The notes beneath the pieces were generated by a model. That model made no database searches. It saw only the letters and a program-made list of their open reading frames with translations, and was not told the origin of the DNA. The translations under genes and the position numbers were made by a program. A DNA stretch of 8,123 bases from positions 1 through 8,123 of the forward strand of contig CALHWR010000118.1 in assembly GCA_938036665.1 (NCBI GenBank), read 5' to 3'. The stretch is from an uncultured Collinsella sp. GTDB taxonomy: Bacteria > Actinomycetota > Coriobacteriia > Coriobacteriales > Coriobacteriaceae. This document shows positions 6,210 through 8,123 of this stretch, piece after piece. Position 1 is the first letter of the stretch, and the number at the start of each line of letters is the position of its first letter.

Positions 6210-6259
6210 GCACTTGGGGACGTTCATTTTGTGCCGGCACCTGGGGACACTCCTTGCCG
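6209..6259. repeat. Two abutting GGGGAC hairpins
   Basis: GGCAC/GTGCC (6209-6213/6231-6235) encloses GGGGACGTTCATTTT, and CGGCA/TGCCG (6235-6239/6255-6259) encloses GGGGACACTCCT. They meet in the perfect palindrome GTGCCGGCAC (6231-6240). The loops match the subtypes found at 122 and 149/205. Confidence 0.75.
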
Positions 6260-6277
6260 AATGTAGGCCGCCGGTTG

Positions 6278-7789
6278 CTAAGCGACGGTGATGGCGACCT
6301 GGGCGTAGCGGCTGCAGGGGCACTCGGCGCGTGTCTGCACGGTGAGGGTGAGCACAAAACGGTCACCGGGCCGTGCGTCGGTGGGCACGACAAAAGTGGT
6401 GTCCACTGTGCATTCTTGCCACAGCGACAGGTCTTGGGCGCCCGCATAGCTCGACGGGTCCACGGCGACATCCCAATGCGCATCGAAGCCCTTGTCGTCG
6501 GGGTCGACGATGGTTGCTGCAAGGGCGACGCGCTCGCCGGCTACGGCGCTGCGATCGGCCGCAACTTCGACAACATGCGCCGGATGCGAGCAAGCTGCCG
6601 GATCATGGGCGCACCATTGCGCGCGGGCGGCAAAGTCTTCCTGATAGGCGCGCAGGTAGGGATTGGGGTTGTCGTCTACGGGCGTGCCGATGGCGGCAAA
6701 ACCAGCGGGCGCTTCCGTATCGGGATGTCCATCAACAAACAAGCGGCCGAGCAGCGTATCGAAGCCGCGGTCATCGATACCGCGCAGGCCAAACGGCAGC
6801 AGCGGGATATAGGTCATACTGTCGCCTTCGGCCATAAAGTCGCCGCGCTCAAACTGCATTGCGGGCACGCCTTCCAGGCCCCAATCCAGACAGGCATGCT
6901 TGCCAAACTGAAAGCGCTCGGGCTCGTTTTCGTAGACCTTGCCATCACCATAGAGCATATAGCGCGCCATGAGGGGGCCGTTGCCATGGGTGAGATTCTG
7001 CTCGGGCCAAGGAGCCTTAAACAGCGGCAGCGTATCGGGCTGAGCTATTTTGGCGTTGACATAGCTGCCATACTTATAGGGCACACACCAAAAGACGAGC
7101 TCGGGAAAGAGCTCGCGCCCATGGTCGAGCCATGAGTTGTCCTGGCCTACGCCATTGGCAACCCCCATCACGCGCACCTTCTGATAGATCCGCTGCTGAA
7201 CGGCGGGCCACTCGGGTGTGGCGCGATAGCGTTCGGAAATACTCATGAGGGCGCGAACGATAGTGTTCATACCGCCCCAGCTGAGCAGCCACAGCGTGCG
7301 GGGATCGTCATCCATGATGGCGTCGGCGATGACGCGCGAACCGGGCGTTTCCTCGCGCACGTCGCCCTCAAAGGCGGCGTTGCCCATATAGGTGCGCTCG
7401 ATCATCTGAGCGGGCGTGGGGAAGGACGGCTCGCCGGCGGCAGCGGCGTTGGCCTGCAGCTGCGGCCAGGCCTGGGCATACTCGTTGCTCCACAGGCTTT
7501 CGATCCAACCCTCGGGGAATGGACGGTACTCCATGAGCGAGCCAGCTTCGGGGTCGGGCTCGTGCGGAACGACGTCCCAGGTATAGGAGCGCACACCTTT
7601 GGTCCGCCAATGCGGATTCACCTCGCCCAGCGTATGGACGCCATCGCCAAGAAAGTGATACTGCGAAGCCGTGTACACCACAGCCTGCACATCGAGCACA
7701 TTGAGATACAGAGCCAAATGAACCAGCGAGTTCATATCATCGACTTCCATATCGGTGGTGACAATCACCCGAGTCAAATTCTGAGACAT
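6278..7789 (-). CDS. DUF1593 protein: nucleoside-hydrolase-like domain plus C-terminal Ig-like domain
   Basis: The 503-residue protein begins with RVIVTTDMEVDDMNSLVHLALY (7-28), the acidic N-terminal strand of DUF1593 and the counterpart of the calcium-binding DTDxGxDD motif of nucleoside hydrolases. Further family features are LLSWGGMNTIVRAL (168-181), GDSMTYIPLLPFGLRG (322-337) and DFAARAQWC (385-393). Residues about 405-503 form a beta-rich Ig-like domain as in Sde0182-type proteins. The substrate is unknown; relatives are often linked to carbohydrate use. No signal peptide is visible, so it appears cytoplasmic, whereas many relatives are secreted. The ATG at 7789 is chosen because GGAG stands 8 nt upstream; an in-frame TTG at 7807 would add six residues. 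A weak promoter (TTGCC near 7838, A-rich -10 near 7810) may lie just upstream. There is no operon partner in the window. Confidence 0.88.
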   Translation of the reverse strand: MSQNLTRVIVTTDMEVDDMNSLVHLALYLNVLDVQAVVYTASQYHFLGDGVHTLGEVNPHWRTKGVRSYTWDVVPHEPDPEAGSLMEYRPFPEGWIESLWSNEYAQAWPQLQANAAAAGEPSFPTPAQMIERTYMGNAAFEGDVREETPGSRVIADAIMDDDPRTLWLLSWGGMNTIVRALMSISERYRATPEWPAVQQRIYQKVRVMGVANGVGQDNSWLDHGRELFPELVFWCVPYKYGSYVNAKIAQPDTLPLFKAPWPEQNLTHGNGPLMARYMLYGDGKVYENEPERFQFGKHACLDWGLEGVPAMQFERGDFMAEGDSMTYIPLLPFGLRGIDDRGFDTLLGRLFVDGHPDTEAPAGFAAIGTPVDDNPNPYLRAYQEDFAARAQWCAHDPAACSHPAHVVEVAADRSAVAGERVALAATIVDPDDKGFDAHWDVAVDPSSYAGAQDLSLWQECTVDTTFVVPTDARPGDRFVLTLTVQTRAECPCSRYAQVAITVA

Positions 7790-7868
7790 AGGAACAACTC
7801 CAACCAAGATTTTTTTCAGCCAGTTACGCGCAAGGCAAGACGGGACCCGCGCTCACATCGCCACCGAC

Positions 7869-7883
7869 CCGGCGGTCCGCCGG
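7869..7883. promoter_or_regulatory. Perfect 15-nt palindrome upstream of the DUF1593 gene
   Basis: CCGGCGG and CCGCCGG are inverted around a single central T. It lies 80 bp upstream of the start, a reasonable place for an operator, but in GC-rich DNA such a palindrome may be chance. The rest of 7790-7919 shows a T7 run (7810-7816) and no gene. Confidence 0.3.
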
Positions 7884-7919
7884 AAGCACCCAGCCAGCGT
7901 TTCGAACAACGTTAGCTCA

Positions 7920-8044
7920 GGGTGCCCCGCCCTTTAGTTTTGTGAACATTCCGCAGCGCGGGCCCGTTTATCCGATGCTCCGAAGGAGCAGGATGAACGG
8001 GCCCATGCGCGAGGACGTTCACAAAACTAAAGGGCGGGGCACCC
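7920..8044. repeat. 125-nt element with perfect 28-bp terminal inverted repeats
   Basis: Bases 7920-7947 and 8017-8044 are exact reverse complements (ends GGGTGCCCC and GGGGCACCC). Inside, 7960-7973 pair with 7991-8004 (14 bp, one G-U), and a tip hairpin TGCTCC-GAA-GGAGCA occupies 7976-7990. Almost the whole element therefore folds into one rod-like structure. It has no reading frame. I see no clear target-site duplication at the flanks. It resembles a MITE or a large structured intergenic repeat. It begins 10 nt after the stop of the gene at the right edge, so it may also affect that gene's 3' end. Confidence 0.8.
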
Positions 8045-8054
8045 GATGGAATGG

Positions 8055-8123
8055 TTACCTCGAAACCCTGGCCGACCACTCCCAGCAGCCCACCGGCTCG
8101 CCGTCGATGAGTACGTTGCCCCC
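8055..8123 (-). CDS. C-terminal fragment of an unidentified protein
   Basis: On the minus strand the window edge opens into 22 codons ending with TAA at 8055; the peptide includes VLIDGEPVGCWEWSARVSR. Third positions are about 90% G or C, as in the neighbouring genes, whereas the opposing plus-strand frame from 8046 lacks this bias and a ribosome site. The IDGxxVGxW pattern faintly recalls the C-terminal region of winged-helix YcaQ/AlkZ-like proteins, but 22 residues cannot support a name. Confidence 0.5.
   Translation of the reverse strand, partial: GGNVLIDGEPVGCWEWSARVSR

Noticed and set aside
8046..8123. Plus-strand frame starting ATG at 8046 and running off the window
   Set aside because: It has no ribosome site, and its third-position G/C is much lower than that of the opposing minus-strand frame, which fits a gene end.

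Overview
The window is about 60% G+C. It has four complete protein genes, one gene fragment at the right edge, one probable short leader peptide, and intergenic DNA crowded with palindromic repeats. Gene content and style suggest a Coriobacteriia actinobacterium, most like Collinsella: a 12-helix membrane protein ending in a LuxR-type helix-turn-helix, G/C-ending codons, and GGGGAC-bearing intergenic repeats. The assignment is from recognition, not from a search.

Layout, left to right. Positions 1-389 hold no gene. They contain a strong hairpin (8-48), three 19-bp direct repeats (51-107), a cluster of short hairpins with GGGGAC in their loops (115-220), a larger hairpin (224-290), and a run of nine Gs just before the next start codon. 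A membrane LuxR-type regulator (390-1934, +) converges on a MgtA-type P-type ATPase (2034-4802, -), with a hairpin between them (1965-2006). mgtA has a leader of about 270 nt with a near-consensus sigma70 promoter (5081-5109), a 23-codon open reading frame behind a perfect Shine-Dalgarno sequence (4943-5014), and an inserted GGGGAC hairpin (4885-4921). pyrE (5239-5919, +) diverges from this leader and ends at a good intrinsic terminator (5995-6030). Positions 6031-6277 hold no gene but carry further GGGGAC hairpins and a 79-nt palindrome (6131-6209). A DUF1593 nucleoside-hydrolase-like protein follows (6278-7789, -). Upstream of it lies a 125-nt element with perfect 28-bp inverted ends (7920-8044), then the C-terminal end of another minus-strand gene (8055-8123).

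The genes do not form one pathway. They cover a membrane-linked transcription regulator, magnesium import, the fifth step of pyrimidine synthesis, and a putative glycoside or nucleoside hydrolase. No defence system, CRISPR array, tRNA, rRNA or transposase gene is visible. The most interesting material is non-coding: the mgtA leader with its small open reading frame, and at least eight copies of a short GGGGAC-loop hairpin spread over four intergenic sites.
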